Notes: generated from the sequence alone by a model not told the origin. Positions 1 to 9,165 are shown, numbered from the stretch's first letter. The stretch: 64,000 nt of DNA from Ohtaekwangia kribbensis (GCF_042676245.1 NZ_JBHTKA010000008.1:806001-870000); one strand, 5' to 3'. Translations and numbers: made by a program.

Positions 1-116
1 TAGTGCTTCGATAACGGTGTGGCGAAATTGTCCCACACATTACTATTCATCGGGAACCCGTGAATGAGAATCACAGGTCTGCCACTTCCTCTTACAGCCG
101 AAAAAATCTTTAACAT
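1..116 (-). CDS. Alpha/beta hydrolase, N-terminal fragment cut by window edge
   Basis: Reading the minus strand from the ATG at 114-116 gives about 38 residues beginning MLKIFSAVRGSGRPVILIHG, followed by FPMNS. The LIHGFP stretch is the oxyanion-loop HG motif found near the N-terminus of alpha/beta-fold hydrolases, directly after strand beta-3. The nucleophile elbow and the rest of the triad lie outside the window, so substrate and subfamily cannot be assigned. The start codon shares one base with the dxs stop codon (TAATG arrangement), so the two genes are probably co-transcribed and translationally coupled, with dxs upstream. Confidence 0.75.
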   Translation of the reverse strand, partial: MLKIFSAVRGSGRPVILIHGFPMNSNVWDNFATPLSKH

Positions 117-2035
117 TACCTCGGTACTAATTCCAACATTTCTACAACGGTGCGTTCAATTCCTTCAGCATCAAAACCACATTCGTGGTGAAGTTCATGT
201 TGCTCACCATGCTCCACTATTCTATCCGGAATTCCCAGGCGTCTTACTTCTGCATGCAGGTTGTTGTCGGCCATGAATTCAAGAATAGCACTTCCGAATC
301 CTCCCTGTAAACAGCCATCTTCTACCGTGATTATTTTTTTATACTGACTGAATATTTCATGCAGCAGTTTTTCATCCAATGGTTTTGCAAAACGCATATC
401 ATAATGACCAATGGAAATATTCTGACGGGCGAGTCGCTCGCAAACTTCCACAGCATAATTACCTATATGGCCAAGTGTTAAAATAGCGAGTTCGTTTCCT
501 TCTTTCAATTTACGACCCGTTCCAATCGCTATAGCTTCCATCGGTGTTCTCCACTCCGGCATTACACCCTGGCCACGCGGGTAACGAATCGAGAACGCAA
601 GTTCCGTGCGAGGAAGTTGTGCCGTATACATCAGGTTACGAAGTTCAGCTTCGTTCATAGGGGCTGCTACAACTATATTCGGTAAGCAGCGGAAGTATGC
701 TATATCATACGCACCGTGATGTGTTGGTCCGTCTGCACCGGCAAAGCCTGCGCGATCGAGACAAAAATTAACCGGTAAATTCTGAATGCATACATCGTGC
801 ACCACCTGGTCGTAAGCACGCTGCATGAACGAACTATAAATATTGCAGAAAGGCACCAGCCCCTGCGTTGCAAGACCAGCCGAAAACGTAACAGCATGTT
901 GCTCGGCTATACCTACATCAAATGCGCGATCAGGCATCTCTTTCATCATGATGTTCATGGACGAACCCGAAGGCATGGCCGGAGTTATACCTACAATTTT
1001 ATCGTTGGCTTTTGCAAGCTCTACCAAGGTATGTCCAAATACATCCTGGTACTTAGGTGCCTGCGGCTTCTCGTAAACTTTCTTGAAGATCTCACCGGTA
1101 ATCTTATCAAATGTACCGGGAGCATGCCATGTGGTAGCATTACCTTTTTCGGCCGGGCCATAGCCTTTACCTTTCACGGTAACACAGTGAAGTATCTTTG
1201 GACCTTTTATATTTTTAAGATCGTTGAGGATGGTAACAAGATGATTTACATCATGACCATCTACCGGACCGAAGTAGCGGAGGTTGAGTGATTCGAATAA
1301 ATTACTCTGACTCAGTAATGTTGATTTTATACCGTTCTCAACTTTTGAGACAATCTCCTGCGCACTCTTGCCGAAGTTGGAAAGTTTACCGAGTAAATTC
1401 CATACTTCATCTTTCAGTTTGTTATAGGTACGTGAGGTAGTTATATCGGTAAGGTAATCTTTGAGTGCTCCTACATTCGGATCGATCGACATACAGTTGT
1501 CGTTGAGAATGATCAGAATGTTAGAGTCCGATACACCGGCATGATTCAATCCTTCAAAGGCCATTCCACCAGTTAAGGCACCATCGCCAATAACGGCTAT
1601 ATGCTGGCGTTCGTCCTGGCCGAGGTACTTGGCGGCAACAGCCATACCTAACGCTGCCGATACGGAAGTAGAAGAGTGACCAACGCCAAACGCATCGTAT
1701 TCACTTTCTTTTCTTTTGGGGAAACCTGAAAGGCCGTTATATACACGGTTGGTATAAAATGTATCTCTGCGACCTGTTAAAATTTTATGACCGTATGCCT
1801 GGTGTCCTACGTCCCAAACCAGGTTGTCGTGAGGCGTTTTAAAAACATAATGTAAAGCAACGGTGAGTTCTACAACCCCGAGGCTTGCACCGAAGTGGCC
1901 TCCATAAACCGAGACATTATCAATAATGAAATGGCGGAGCTCATCGCAGAGCTGAACGAGTTGAGCTTGATCGAGCTTTTTAAGATCGTCAGGCGAGTTG
2001 ATCTCTGCCAAAAGTTTTCCCGGAGTTATCAGCAT
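116..2035 (-). CDS. dxs: 1-deoxy-D-xylulose-5-phosphate synthase
   Basis: Thiamine-diphosphate enzyme that condenses pyruvate with glyceraldehyde 3-phosphate to DXP, the first step of the MEP isoprenoid pathway and a source for thiamine and pyridoxal synthesis. At 639 residues it has full family length. Visible motifs are the catalytic-loop histidine in GGHFGASLG (about residues 45-53), DVGHQAYGHK (75-84), the ThDP/Mg motif GDGALTGG (150-157) closing with NDN (178-180), and the transketolase central domain containing GIAEQHAV. A transketolase C-terminal domain follows. It is transcribed divergently from scpA across a 198 bp gap and overlaps the next minus-strand gene by one base. ispH and a prenyl synthase for the same pathway also lie in this window. 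Confidence 0.97.
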   Translation of the reverse strand: MLITPGKLLAEINSPDDLKKLDQAQLVQLCDELRHFIIDNVSVYGGHFGASLGVVELTVALHYVFKTPHDNLVWDVGHQAYGHKILTGRRDTFYTNRVYNGLSGFPKRKESEYDAFGVGHSSTSVSAALGMAVAAKYLGQDERQHIAVIGDGALTGGMAFEGLNHAGVSDSNILIILNDNCMSIDPNVGALKDYLTDITTSRTYNKLKDEVWNLLGKLSNFGKSAQEIVSKVENGIKSTLLSQSNLFESLNLRYFGPVDGHDVNHLVTILNDLKNIKGPKILHCVTVKGKGYGPAEKGNATTWHAPGTFDKITGEIFKKVYEKPQAPKYQDVFGHTLVELAKANDKIVGITPAMPSGSSMNIMMKEMPDRAFDVGIAEQHAVTFSAGLATQGLVPFCNIYSSFMQRAYDQVVHDVCIQNLPVNFCLDRAGFAGADGPTHHGAYDIAYFRCLPNIVVAAPMNEAELRNLMYTAQLPRTELAFSIRYPRGQGVMPEWRTPMEAIAIGTGRKLKEGNELAILTLGHIGNYAVEVCERLARQNISIGHYDMRFAKPLDEKLLHEIFSQYKKIITVEDGCLQGGFGSAILEFMADNNLHAEVRRLGIPDRIVEHGEQHELHHECGFDAEGIERTVVEMLELVPR

Positions 2036-2210
2036 GGGTTTTTGTGGATTATATGCCTCTTATAAACAATAATTGAAGGTAAGAGTTTTAAACTATCGCT
2101 CCTAACCTGCGTTTTAACGTACCAATTGACCGAAAAGGAAGGTTTGGGAGAAAAAATAAAGCCACAAAATTAGTATTTCTTTTCAATCGGGCTTTTTGCC
2201 GGATTATAAA

Positions 2211-2218
2211 TAAATTTG
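2211..2218 (+). promoter_or_regulatory. Putative Bacteroidota -7 element before scpA
   Basis: TAAATTTG matches the Bacteroidota TAnnTTTG consensus exactly and lies 15 bases before the chosen scpA ATG. The -33 TTTG is not well placed (the nearest TTTG ends 12 bases upstream), so this is a moderate prediction. It supports the start at 2234 over the upstream in-frame ATG at 2216, which would fall essentially at the predicted transcription start. Confidence 0.45.
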
Positions 2219-2233
2219 CCCCTCACTCCGACT

Positions 2234-3016
2234 ATGACACAGGAAAATTTTGAGGTTAAACTCCCGCTGTTCGAAGGTCCTTTCGATCTTCTGCTGTTCT
2301 TCATTGAACGCGATGAACTCGATATCTACGATATTCCGATTTCGAAGATCACCAACGACTTCCTGGCCTATATCCAGCAGATGGAGCAACTCAACATTGA
2401 GGTAGCAAGTGAGTTTATATTGGTAGCAGCAACGCTTATGCGCATCAAATCTAAAATGCTGTTGCCGCGACCACAGTTGGATGAACAAGGAAATGAAATT
2501 GACCCACGTGAAGAACTCGTTCGACACCTGCTCGAATACAAGAAGTATAAATCGGTGGTGGATACTTTCCATAAAATGGAAGAAACTGAGCTCACCAAAG
2601 AGAAGCGCGGCAACCTGGTGAAGGAATTGAAGACCCTCGCTGAAAGCACCAACGTGGAAGCCGAACTTCAGGACATCACTATATTTAAGTTAATGCAGGT
2701 ATTTGAAAAGGTATTGAAGAAAGCTGCTGCTGAAAAAAATAAACCTGTTCACCAGGTAGTGCAGTATCCGTATACCGTAGTAGGACAGAAGAAATACCTG
2801 ATCGATGAGTTGAGTAAAACATCGAAGCTCTCTTTTGTTGAATTGCTGGAGTCTTTCCCTTCACGCATCGGATTGATTTTTAACTTCCTTGCCATACTGG
2901 AACTGCTAGCATTACAAGTTCTCACAATACAGGTTGGTGAAGGATTCAATAACTTCTGGATCTCTAAACAGGAAGGCGCTCCTGAAATAACACTAAACAC
3001 GGAAGAGTTCAGCTAA
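2234..3016 (+). CDS. scpA: Segregation and condensation protein A
   Basis: Kleisin subunit of the bacterial SMC condensin. It bridges the SMC head and neck regions and is needed for chromosome compaction and segregation. The product starts MTQENFEVKLPLFEGPFDLL, the hallmark ScpA N-terminal signature (F-x-GPFDLLL, then ELDIYDIPISKI). It continues through the helical middle to a winged-helix C-terminus, 260 residues in all, which is normal for the family. I chose the second in-frame ATG because the alternative adds only MPLTPT and would start inside the promoter. scpB is not adjacent. It is convergent with the dehydratase gene, and a bidirectional terminator lies between them. Confidence 0.95.
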   Translation: MTQENFEVKLPLFEGPFDLLLFFIERDELDIYDIPISKITNDFLAYIQQMEQLNIEVASEFILVAATLMRIKSKMLLPRPQLDEQGNEIDPREELVRHLLEYKKYKSVVDTFHKMEETELTKEKRGNLVKELKTLAESTNVEAELQDITIFKLMQVFEKVLKKAAAEKNKPVHQVVQYPYTVVGQKKYLIDELSKTSKLSFVELLESFPSRIGLIFNFLAILELLALQVLTIQVGEGFNNFWISKQEGAPEITLNTEEFS

Positions 3017-3039
3017 TAGATATAGCTACCCTAAAACAA

Positions 3040-3083
3040 AAACCGTTCTGTGCATATATAGTATATAGACAGAACGGTTTTTT
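3040..3083. terminator. Bidirectional intrinsic terminator scpA / dehydratase
   Basis: A 12 bp perfect stem (AAACCGTTCTGT with ACAGAACGGTTT) encloses a 17-base AT-rich loop. It is flanked by an A-run on the left and a T-run on the right, so it can terminate transcripts from both converging genes. Confidence 0.85.
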
Positions 3084-3096
3084 ATTTGTACATTTT

Positions 3097-4044
3097 TTAT
3101 AAGCCGAAGAGTTTGGCGGCCCGCGCCAGGTCTACATTTCCTCCGGATATAATTACACCGATACGTTTACCCTTGAGCTTTTCTTTTGCTTTTAACACAG
3201 CTGCAAAAGGAACAGCGCCTGAAGGTTCTACAATAACTTTGAGATTGTCCCAAAGTATACGCATGGCGTTTGTGATCTCCTGGTCGCTTACGGTGATCAC
3301 TTCCTTCACATGGTCGCGTACAATGGGAAATGTTTTATCGCCCAGCGTAGTGAGCAATCCGTCAGCAATAGAATTGGATTGTGATGGTTGAATCGAACCA
3401 CTCTTTAACGAACGATACGCATCATCGGCTCCTTCCGGTTCACCGGCATATACCAGAGTTGATGGAGAAAAATATTTTGCCGACAATGCTGTTCCACTTA
3501 ATAATCCGCCACCACCTACAGGAGGTATAATAACATCCATTGCTGGTATATCTTCAAAAAATTCTTTGGCTGCCGTAGCCTGCCCGGTAATTACTTCGTA
3601 ATTGTTGAACGGATGGATTACACTCGCACCGGTTTTACCAACAACCTCTTGCAGGGTAGTCTCGCGCGACTCGAGTGTTGGTTCGCATTCGAAAATCTCG
3701 CCTCCAAAACTTAGTACACCCTGCTTCTTTATTTCAGGAGCCGTGCGCGGCATTACGATATAGGATTTTATACCCATGATCTTCGCAGACCGCGCTATAG
3801 CCTGTGCATGATTACCCGATGAATGAGTAGCTACACCTTTTGCTCTTGCTTCCGGGGTCAGCGTGAGCACTGCATTCATGGCACCGCGCGCCTTGAAGGC
3901 ACCGATCTTCTGCAGATTTTCGCATTTGAAAAATATACTTGCCCCGGCAAGATTGTCTATCGCCTCCGATGTCAACACTGGAGTATGATTGATATATACT
4001 TTAATGCGCTCGTGTGCGGCTTCAATGGCTTCTTGTGTAATCAT
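3097..4044 (-). CDS. Threonine/serine dehydratase, fold-type II PLP enzyme
   Basis: Pyridoxal-phosphate enzyme of the threonine ammonia-lyase / serine racemase / threo-3-hydroxyaspartate dehydratase group. The Schiff-base lysine is K51 in KIGAFKARGA. The substrate loop SSGNHAQ is at 75-81, the phosphate-binding tetraglycine PVGGGGLLSG at 175-184, and the C-terminal SGGNVD binds the cofactor ring. At 315 residues it lacks the regulatory ACT domain of biosynthetic IlvA, so it resembles TdcB-type or racemase enzymes. Preferred substrate (threonine, serine or hydroxyaspartate) cannot be told from sequence alone. It lies 23 bp downstream of the DPP-IV gene on the same strand, which suggests co-transcription, perhaps for amino-acid catabolism after peptide hydrolysis. 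Confidence 0.9.
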   Translation of the reverse strand: MITQEAIEAAHERIKVYINHTPVLTSEAIDNLAGASIFFKCENLQKIGAFKARGAMNAVLTLTPEARAKGVATHSSGNHAQAIARSAKIMGIKSYIVMPRTAPEIKKQGVLSFGGEIFECEPTLESRETTLQEVVGKTGASVIHPFNNYEVITGQATAAKEFFEDIPAMDVIIPPVGGGGLLSGTALSAKYFSPSTLVYAGEPEGADDAYRSLKSGSIQPSQSNSIADGLLTTLGDKTFPIVRDHVKEVITVSDQEITNAMRILWDNLKVIVEPSGAVPFAAVLKAKEKLKGKRIGVIISGGNVDLARAAKLFGL

Positions 4045-4067
4045 AGCTGAATAAACGTCAGTATATA

Positions 4068-6227
4068 CTATAAGTTTTCCTGAACGTAGTTCAGCATCAT
4101 GGTATACAGGTGGTATTTGGTCTGTGCGCCTTGTATACCGTGGTGTTTATCCGGGTAGTAGAATGACGTGAACTGCTTGCCGGCATTGATCAGTGCATCT
4201 TGCAATACTACTGAATTCTGGAAGTGTACGTTGTCATCTCCGGTACCGTGTATCAACAGAAAGTTACCCTGGAGTTTATTCGCATACGTTGATGGCGAGT
4301 TGTCATCATAACCGCTGGCATTGAGCTGTGGTGTTTGCAGGTAGCGTTCGGTATAAATAGTGTCATAAAATCTCCAGTTAGTAACAGGTGCTACTGCTAT
4401 ACCCATTTTGAAAGTACCCGCACCTTTTGTCATAGCCAGCGATGACATATAACCACCATAGCTCCATCCCCATATACCAATGCGACTGTCGTCTACGTAC
4501 TCTAATGTAGAAAGGAATTTAGCGCCGGCTATATGGTCTTCCAGTTCATATTTACCCAGTTGTTTATAAGTAAGTTTTTTGAATTGCTCACCACGTCCGC
4601 CTGTACCGCGCGAATCAATTACGGCCACTATATATCCCTTCTGGGTTAACATCTGGTGAAAGAAGAAGTGACTGCCACCCCAAAGATTGTTTACGTTTTG
4701 TGAACCGGGGCCGCTATACTGGTATACCAACACCGGGTATTGTTTGGATGCATCAAAATTCTTTGGCTTCAGCATGTAGCCGTTAAGCGATGTGCCATCA
4801 ATCGTTTTGAACGAGAAGAATTCTTTCGCTGCAAAGCCATAGTCATCTAATACTTTGGCAAGTGTAGCGTTGTCTTCCAGCACTTTTTGCAAAGCATTTC
4901 CTTTCGTTTTAAAGAGACTTACAACAGTAGGGTGTGCAGCAGACGTATGATAGTCAATATAGAACTGAAAATCTCCGCTCATGTTGATGGTGTGTATACC
5001 GGCAGCCTGAGAGAGTTTTGTTTTCTTGCCGCTTAATGTAATCGAATAGATATGTCTTTCAAGAGGCGATACTTCAGTAGAGGTATAGTAAAGTGTGTTA
5101 GTCTTTTCATCGAGACCGATCAACTGACTTACTTCAAACGAGCCTTGTGTGATTTGCTTCACAAGCTTTCCGTCCATGCCATACAGGTATAAATGTTTGT
5201 ACCCATCGCGTTCGGTAGTATATATAAATTGTTTGCCGTCTGCGAGGTAAATCAGGTCATCGGTAAACTCAAGATCAATGAATGTTTCGCTCTTCTCGTT
5301 TAAAACAACCGTTGACGTACCGGTCGATACATTGGTATGAAAAATATCGAGGTTGTTCTGCAGTCTGTTCAATTTACGAATGGAAAGTATACTTGCATCT
5401 GCAGTCCATTTTACGCGAGGTATATATATATCTTTTTCAGTACCAATGTCAGCCTTTACTTTTTGTTTGCTGTCCAGGTTGTAGATCCAGATCTCAACGG
5501 CAGAATTCACTTCACCGGCCTTTGGATATTTGAAACGATAGTCGGTAGGGTATAACGTTTTTCCCCAGCGCTGCAGGTTATACTCCCGCACAGCTGATTC
5601 ATCAAAACGATAATACGCCAGCTTCTTGCCGTCAGGCGACCAGTAGAAACCATCTACAAAGCTGAACTCTTCTTCATACACCCAGTCTGTTGTACCGTTG
5701 ATGATGTGGTTGAATTTTCCATCGTCTGTTACCTGAACTTCTTTCATGTCGTTCAGTGTCACATAGAACAGGTTGTTTTCGCGTACAAAGGCAACCTTGC
5801 TGCCATCGGCTGAAAAGGCAGCGTACGATTGCTTGCCGTTGGCCGATAGCGGCTTAACAGATTTACCCGTGAGGTCGTATATAAAATAGTTTGCTGTAAA
5901 CGATCTGCGATAAATACTTTGAAAGTCGGTTGTCAGTAAAAGTTTTTTTTCATCGCCACTAAAGGAATAATCCTGAATCTCGATCTTTGGATTCAAGGTT
6001 GATCCATCCACCAGTGTTTCTACCGGCTGCCCTGTAGTAATGTTATATTTTACCACCTTATTATTTTCCAGCGTAGAGTAAAACTTTCCGTCTTTCATCC
6101 AGTTGATGCCCCGGACAGTTTTCTGAGGAAATGTATTTTTGGTGGTGAAATCTTCAACCGTAATTTGTTTCTGGGCATATCCTGTAATGCAGAGTGCAAA
6201 AAAGACAGCGGTTAAGAGTTTATTCAT
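4068..6227 (-). CDS. Dipeptidyl peptidase IV family serine peptidase (S9B)
   Basis: Secreted prolyl dipeptidyl or tripeptidyl peptidase. A Sec signal peptide (MNKLLTAVFFALCITGYAQ) precedes an N-terminal beta-propeller that contains DWVYEEEF, the double-Glu motif that anchors the substrate N-terminus in DPP-IV. The C-terminal alpha/beta hydrolase domain carries the full triad: Ser about 589 in GWSYGGYMS, Asp about 664 in HGTGDDNVH, and His about 696 in PDKHHG. At 719 residues it has typical S9B length. Its role is probably trimming of proline-containing peptides in the periplasm or at the outer membrane. It is followed 23 bp later by the PLP dehydratase gene. Confidence 0.95.
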   Translation of the reverse strand: MNKLLTAVFFALCITGYAQKQITVEDFTTKNTFPQKTVRGINWMKDGKFYSTLENNKVVKYNITTGQPVETLVDGSTLNPKIEIQDYSFSGDEKKLLLTTDFQSIYRRSFTANYFIYDLTGKSVKPLSANGKQSYAAFSADGSKVAFVRENNLFYVTLNDMKEVQVTDDGKFNHIINGTTDWVYEEEFSFVDGFYWSPDGKKLAYYRFDESAVREYNLQRWGKTLYPTDYRFKYPKAGEVNSAVEIWIYNLDSKQKVKADIGTEKDIYIPRVKWTADASILSIRKLNRLQNNLDIFHTNVSTGTSTVVLNEKSETFIDLEFTDDLIYLADGKQFIYTTERDGYKHLYLYGMDGKLVKQITQGSFEVSQLIGLDEKTNTLYYTSTEVSPLERHIYSITLSGKKTKLSQAAGIHTINMSGDFQFYIDYHTSAAHPTVVSLFKTKGNALQKVLEDNATLAKVLDDYGFAAKEFFSFKTIDGTSLNGYMLKPKNFDASKQYPVLVYQYSGPGSQNVNNLWGGSHFFFHQMLTQKGYIVAVIDSRGTGGRGEQFKKLTYKQLGKYELEDHIAGAKFLSTLEYVDDSRIGIWGWSYGGYMSSLAMTKGAGTFKMGIAVAPVTNWRFYDTIYTERYLQTPQLNASGYDDNSPSTYANKLQGNFLLIHGTGDDNVHFQNSVVLQDALINAGKQFTSFYYPDKHHGIQGAQTKYHLYTMMLNYVQENL

Positions 6228-6293
6228 GTTGTATAGGTTAATCGGTGCGAATTTTTATGAATATTGTTGAATAATCAAAATTGAATTACTGGA

Positions 6294-7262
6294 ATGGAGG
6301 AGTTTGACGTTGTTATTATTGGCGCAGGACCTATCGGCCTGGCATGTGGTATTGAAGCAAAGAAAGCCGGACTGCGGTATGTTATCATTGAGAAGGGTTG
6401 TCTGGTAAATTCTCTTTTCAACTACCCACTCAACATGACGTTCTTCTCTACTTCCGAACGACTCGAAATAGGGGAGGTTCCTTTTATATCACATCAACCG
6501 AAGCCCAACCGGTTTGAAGCACTTGAATACTATAGGAGAGTAAGTATGAGCTGGCAACTCAGTCTCAGGCTATATGAGAAAGTTACCATGATAACATCTG
6601 CCAACAACAAGCATGTTGTTACCACGATGAAAGGACAGTACAAAAGTAAATCTGTTATACTCGCGCTTGGCTTTTACGATCTGCCGTATCTGCTCCACGT
6701 ACCCGGAGAAGATCTGCCGAAAGTAAAGCATTACTACGATGAACCTCATCCATACTTCGGACAACGGATTGTTGTTATAGGTGCCGCCAACTCTGCTGTG
6801 GATGTAGCGCTTGAAACGTGGCGTAAAGGTGCCGATGTAACGATGGTAATTCGCGAAGACGGTATTCGCGATAGTGTGAAGTATTGGGTTAAACCCGATA
6901 TAGAAAATCGAATCCAGGAAGGGTCGATCAAGGCATACTTTCGTTCTGAAGTAAAAAGAATTACACCCAATACAGTCGAGATAAAAACACCGGAAGGAGA
7001 TAAGGTATTGGAAAATGATTTTGTACTCGCCATGACGGGCTATCAACCACCGTTTGAGTTTATGAAGGCGAGCGGCATTCAGTTTCATGATGATGCGTTT
7101 CACACACCGGTATATAATGAAGAAACGATGGAGACTAACGTGCCTGGTATATACCTTGCCGGTGTAGTATGCGGTGGATTGAAAACCAACAAATGGTTTA
7201 TCGAGAACTCGCGCGTACACGCAACGATGATCGTAGAACATTTGCAGCGGGAGAAAAAATAA
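6294..7262 (+). CDS. ypdA: YpdA family bacillithiol-disulfide-reductase-like flavoprotein
   Basis: A two-dinucleotide-fold flavoprotein of 322 residues. The FAD-binding GAGPIG is at 10-15 and the NAD(P)H-binding GAANSA at 163-168. It ends with an ATG-type segment (LAMTGYQPP ... VPGIYLAGVV). It lacks a CxxC, so it is not a thioredoxin reductase. The arrangement fits YpdA (TIGR04018), which reduces bacillithiol disulfide with NADPH in bacteria that make bacillithiol; that pathway exists in many Bacteroidota. It is transcribed divergently from the DPP-IV gene over 66 bp and followed by a strong terminator, so it is monocistronic. Confidence 0.88.
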   Translation: MEEFDVVIIGAGPIGLACGIEAKKAGLRYVIIEKGCLVNSLFNYPLNMTFFSTSERLEIGEVPFISHQPKPNRFEALEYYRRVSMSWQLSLRLYEKVTMITSANNKHVVTTMKGQYKSKSVILALGFYDLPYLLHVPGEDLPKVKHYYDEPHPYFGQRIVVIGAANSAVDVALETWRKGADVTMVIREDGIRDSVKYWVKPDIENRIQEGSIKAYFRSEVKRITPNTVEIKTPEGDKVLENDFVLAMTGYQPPFEFMKASGIQFHDDAFHTPVYNEETMETNVPGIYLAGVVCGGLKTNKWFIENSRVHATMIVEHLQREKK

Positions 7263-7289
7263 GTGCCTCCGACAGAAGAGGCACTTTTT
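7261..7289 (+). terminator. Intrinsic terminator after ypdA
   Basis: A 9 bp stem (AAGTGCCTC / GAGGCACTT) with an 8-base loop is followed by TTT and begins at the stop codon itself. Confidence 0.85.
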
Positions 7290-7290
7290 G

Positions 7291-7531
7291 TTTAACCTGA
7301 CCAACTATAGAGAAAAATCAAACAGTGTTTTTCTGTTTGGCTATATATACAAGCCGTACGTTGAAATAATAATACAGGAAGCAATGAAAACCTACGGAAT
7401 GTAGCCAGCGGAATAAACCACAAGGTAACAGAGTTTTCATAGAGGAGGTGTAACAAAGGTATAGTGCGTAGCAACGCATAACAACTCCACGAACATGGGG
7501 TTGCCTGAGAAACCTCTACGAAAAATGTTTG
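7291..7531. other. Non-coding gap between ypdA and response regulator
   Basis: No convincing gene is visible. Near the left end, a 7 bp inverted repeat (CAAACAG at 7319-7325, CTGTTTG at 7333-7339) encloses a T-rich loop and may help terminate the minus-strand response-regulator transcript. The rest has no recognised structure. Confidence 0.5.
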
Positions 7532-8167
7532 CTAGATTTCTCCGCGCAGCGATTTGGATATAACCTCGGCTTTGCCGTGGACGTGCAGCTTTCGGTATAT
7601 ATTTTTGATGTGAAAGCGCACGGTTTCAATGCTGATGCTCATGCGGTCGGCAATCAGTTTATAGCTGAGGCCGTCTACCAGGCCGATTACAATCTCTTTT
7701 TCCTTTGCCGAGAGCGGTGATTCTACTTCCTTCTTGCGGGCACCATTCTGCGCAAACAATTCAATAACCTTGCGGGCTATCTGTGGCGACATGGGCGAGC
7801 CTCCTTTTGAAAGAAGTTCTATGCCTTCCTTGATCTCATCCAGCGGAGTATTTTTCAGCAGGTAGCCGGTGGCACCGGCACAGAGCGAATCGAATATTCG
7901 TTTTGGGTCATTGTATACCGAGAAGACAATGATATCAACATCGGTATGTTTCTCTTTGATCAGTTTGATACCTTCTATACCCGACATGCCCGGTAAGCCC
8001 AGGTCCATGATTAACACATTGGGCATGGCGGTGGTGGCAATGCTCTTCAAAAATTCTTCAACCGAGCCAAAAGCCATTTCGCATGAGAAGTTCTCCTGGC
8101 GATTCAAAAATGTCTGAACACCTTTACGGATCTGTTCGTCATCTTCTATAATACCTACTACGATCAT
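7532..8167 (-). CDS. NarL/FixJ-type response regulator
   Basis: DNA-binding response regulator of 211 residues. The receiver domain (about 1-120) has the acidic pocket E8-D9-D10, phospho-acceptor D55 in LIMDLGLPG, the switch Ser in VFSVY (about 83), and K105 in GYLLK. The C-terminal LuxR-type HTH (about 148-205) contains LSAKEKEIV and TVRFHIKNIYRKL. No histidine kinase is adjacent. The only kinase in the window, at 45163-48201, has a HisKA_3 domain, the type that usually pairs with NarL regulators, but the link is inference. It lies 75 bp downstream of the lipid kinase on the same strand. Confidence 0.95.
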   Translation of the reverse strand: MIVVGIIEDDEQIRKGVQTFLNRQENFSCEMAFGSVEEFLKSIATTAMPNVLIMDLGLPGMSGIEGIKLIKEKHTDVDIIVFSVYNDPKRIFDSLCAGATGYLLKNTPLDEIKEGIELLSKGGSPMSPQIARKVIELFAQNGARKKEVESPLSAKEKEIVIGLVDGLSYKLIADRMSISIETVRFHIKNIYRKLHVHGKAEVISKSLRGEI

Positions 8168-8242
8168 ACTGCAAAATAATGAAGAGCCCGGTATTCATAA
8201 AATATACTTTGTTCACATAAAGATGGGGGAATGAAGGCTTCT

Positions 8243-9151
8243 TTACGGAAGGAGCATTTTCAATTTCAGGGGCGTGATCTGGATGCGGGCCGGTAGCTTT
8301 CCGAGCAATTCGCCATCGGCTTCTATCAGGCATTCTTTTTCGGAATCCAGGTCGATCGCATCGGTGTTCTTGTAAAACACTTCGCGATGATGAATATATT
8401 TACCTTTCTTGAGTGGTACAGAGTAACGTATAAAATCCAGCACCGAAACATTGCCGCAGATAAAGGCATCCAGAATACCATCGTTGGGTTTAGCTTCGGG
8501 GGCTATACACAATCCGTGACCATAATAACCTCCGTTGCCAATGGCGAGTGTGCGTAATTTACCTTGCCAGTTCCACGATGATGTGCGCGCAGTTACAACC
8601 ATAGGCCTATATGTAAAGAAGGTTGTAATGATGGAAATATAGTACGTAAAGGCAGAACCAAATGCACGATCGCTGTTCAATACTTTTTTCACCACTTGCG
8701 GCCCCATACCTATATCTGCTACGTTGACGAAGTAACGATGATCTTTCGCACCGGCATCGGTAGTATATAGCACTTCACCTACATCCAGGTATTGAGGCTC
8801 GGATTTCTGAAGCAACTGCATGAGCTTGACCGGATCGGATGGAATGTTCAGTGTGCGGGCAAAATCATTACCCGTGCCTACCGGAAACACAACGAGTGCC
8901 GGCAGATTTTTATAGCCTTCTCTTCCTTTCAGTATACCATTGACAACCTGGTGCAGTGTACCATCGCCACCGGCAGCGATAATAACGTCATAATGACTAT
9001 CAACGGCTTTTGATGCCAGGGAAAAAGCATCGTTGCGCGAAAGTGTTTCAAACACCTCCGTTTCGTATACCAGCCGAAGCATAGGCACTACTTTACGATA
9101 GAAGTATCGCCGCTCCAGTGAAATGCCATTGAGTATAACCGCTATGCGCAA
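8243..9151 (-). CDS. Diacylglycerol/lipid kinase family protein (YegS/DagK-like)
   Basis: Cytosolic or peripheral-membrane lipid kinase of 302 residues. The nucleotide-binding GGDGT is at 61-65, within AAGGDGTLHQVVNGI. VFPVGTGNDFAR follows, then the C-terminal beta-sandwich with EADGE, a conserved metal/catalytic motif of the DAGK catalytic family. Substrate could be diacylglycerol, phosphatidylglycerol or a sphingoid base; sphingolipids occur in many Bacteroidota, so the last is plausible but not shown. The gene begins 14 bp after the TPR gene, so the two are likely one operon with the response regulator further downstream. Confidence 0.9.
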   Translation of the reverse strand: MRIAVILNGISLERRYFYRKVVPMLRLVYETEVFETLSRNDAFSLASKAVDSHYDVIIAAGGDGTLHQVVNGILKGREGYKNLPALVVFPVGTGNDFARTLNIPSDPVKLMQLLQKSEPQYLDVGEVLYTTDAGAKDHRYFVNVADIGMGPQVVKKVLNSDRAFGSAFTYYISIITTFFTYRPMVVTARTSSWNWQGKLRTLAIGNGGYYGHGLCIAPEAKPNDGILDAFICGNVSVLDFIRYSVPLKKGKYIHHREVFYKNTDAIDLDSEKECLIEADGELLGKLPARIQITPLKLKMLLP

Positions 9152-9165
9152 CGTTGACGATCGCT

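Noticed and set aside
64..276. 70-residue plus-strand frame at the window start
   Set aside because: It crosses the hydrolase/dxs junction in antisense and has no recognisable domain.
797..1291. 164-residue plus-strand frame opposite dxs
   Set aside because: It lies entirely within the confidently identified dxs gene in antisense and shows no family motif; it is a shadow frame.
6570..7304. 244-residue minus-strand frame opposite ypdA
   Set aside because: Fully antisense to a real flavoprotein gene; composition rich in Cys, Tyr and Phe is typical of shadow frames.
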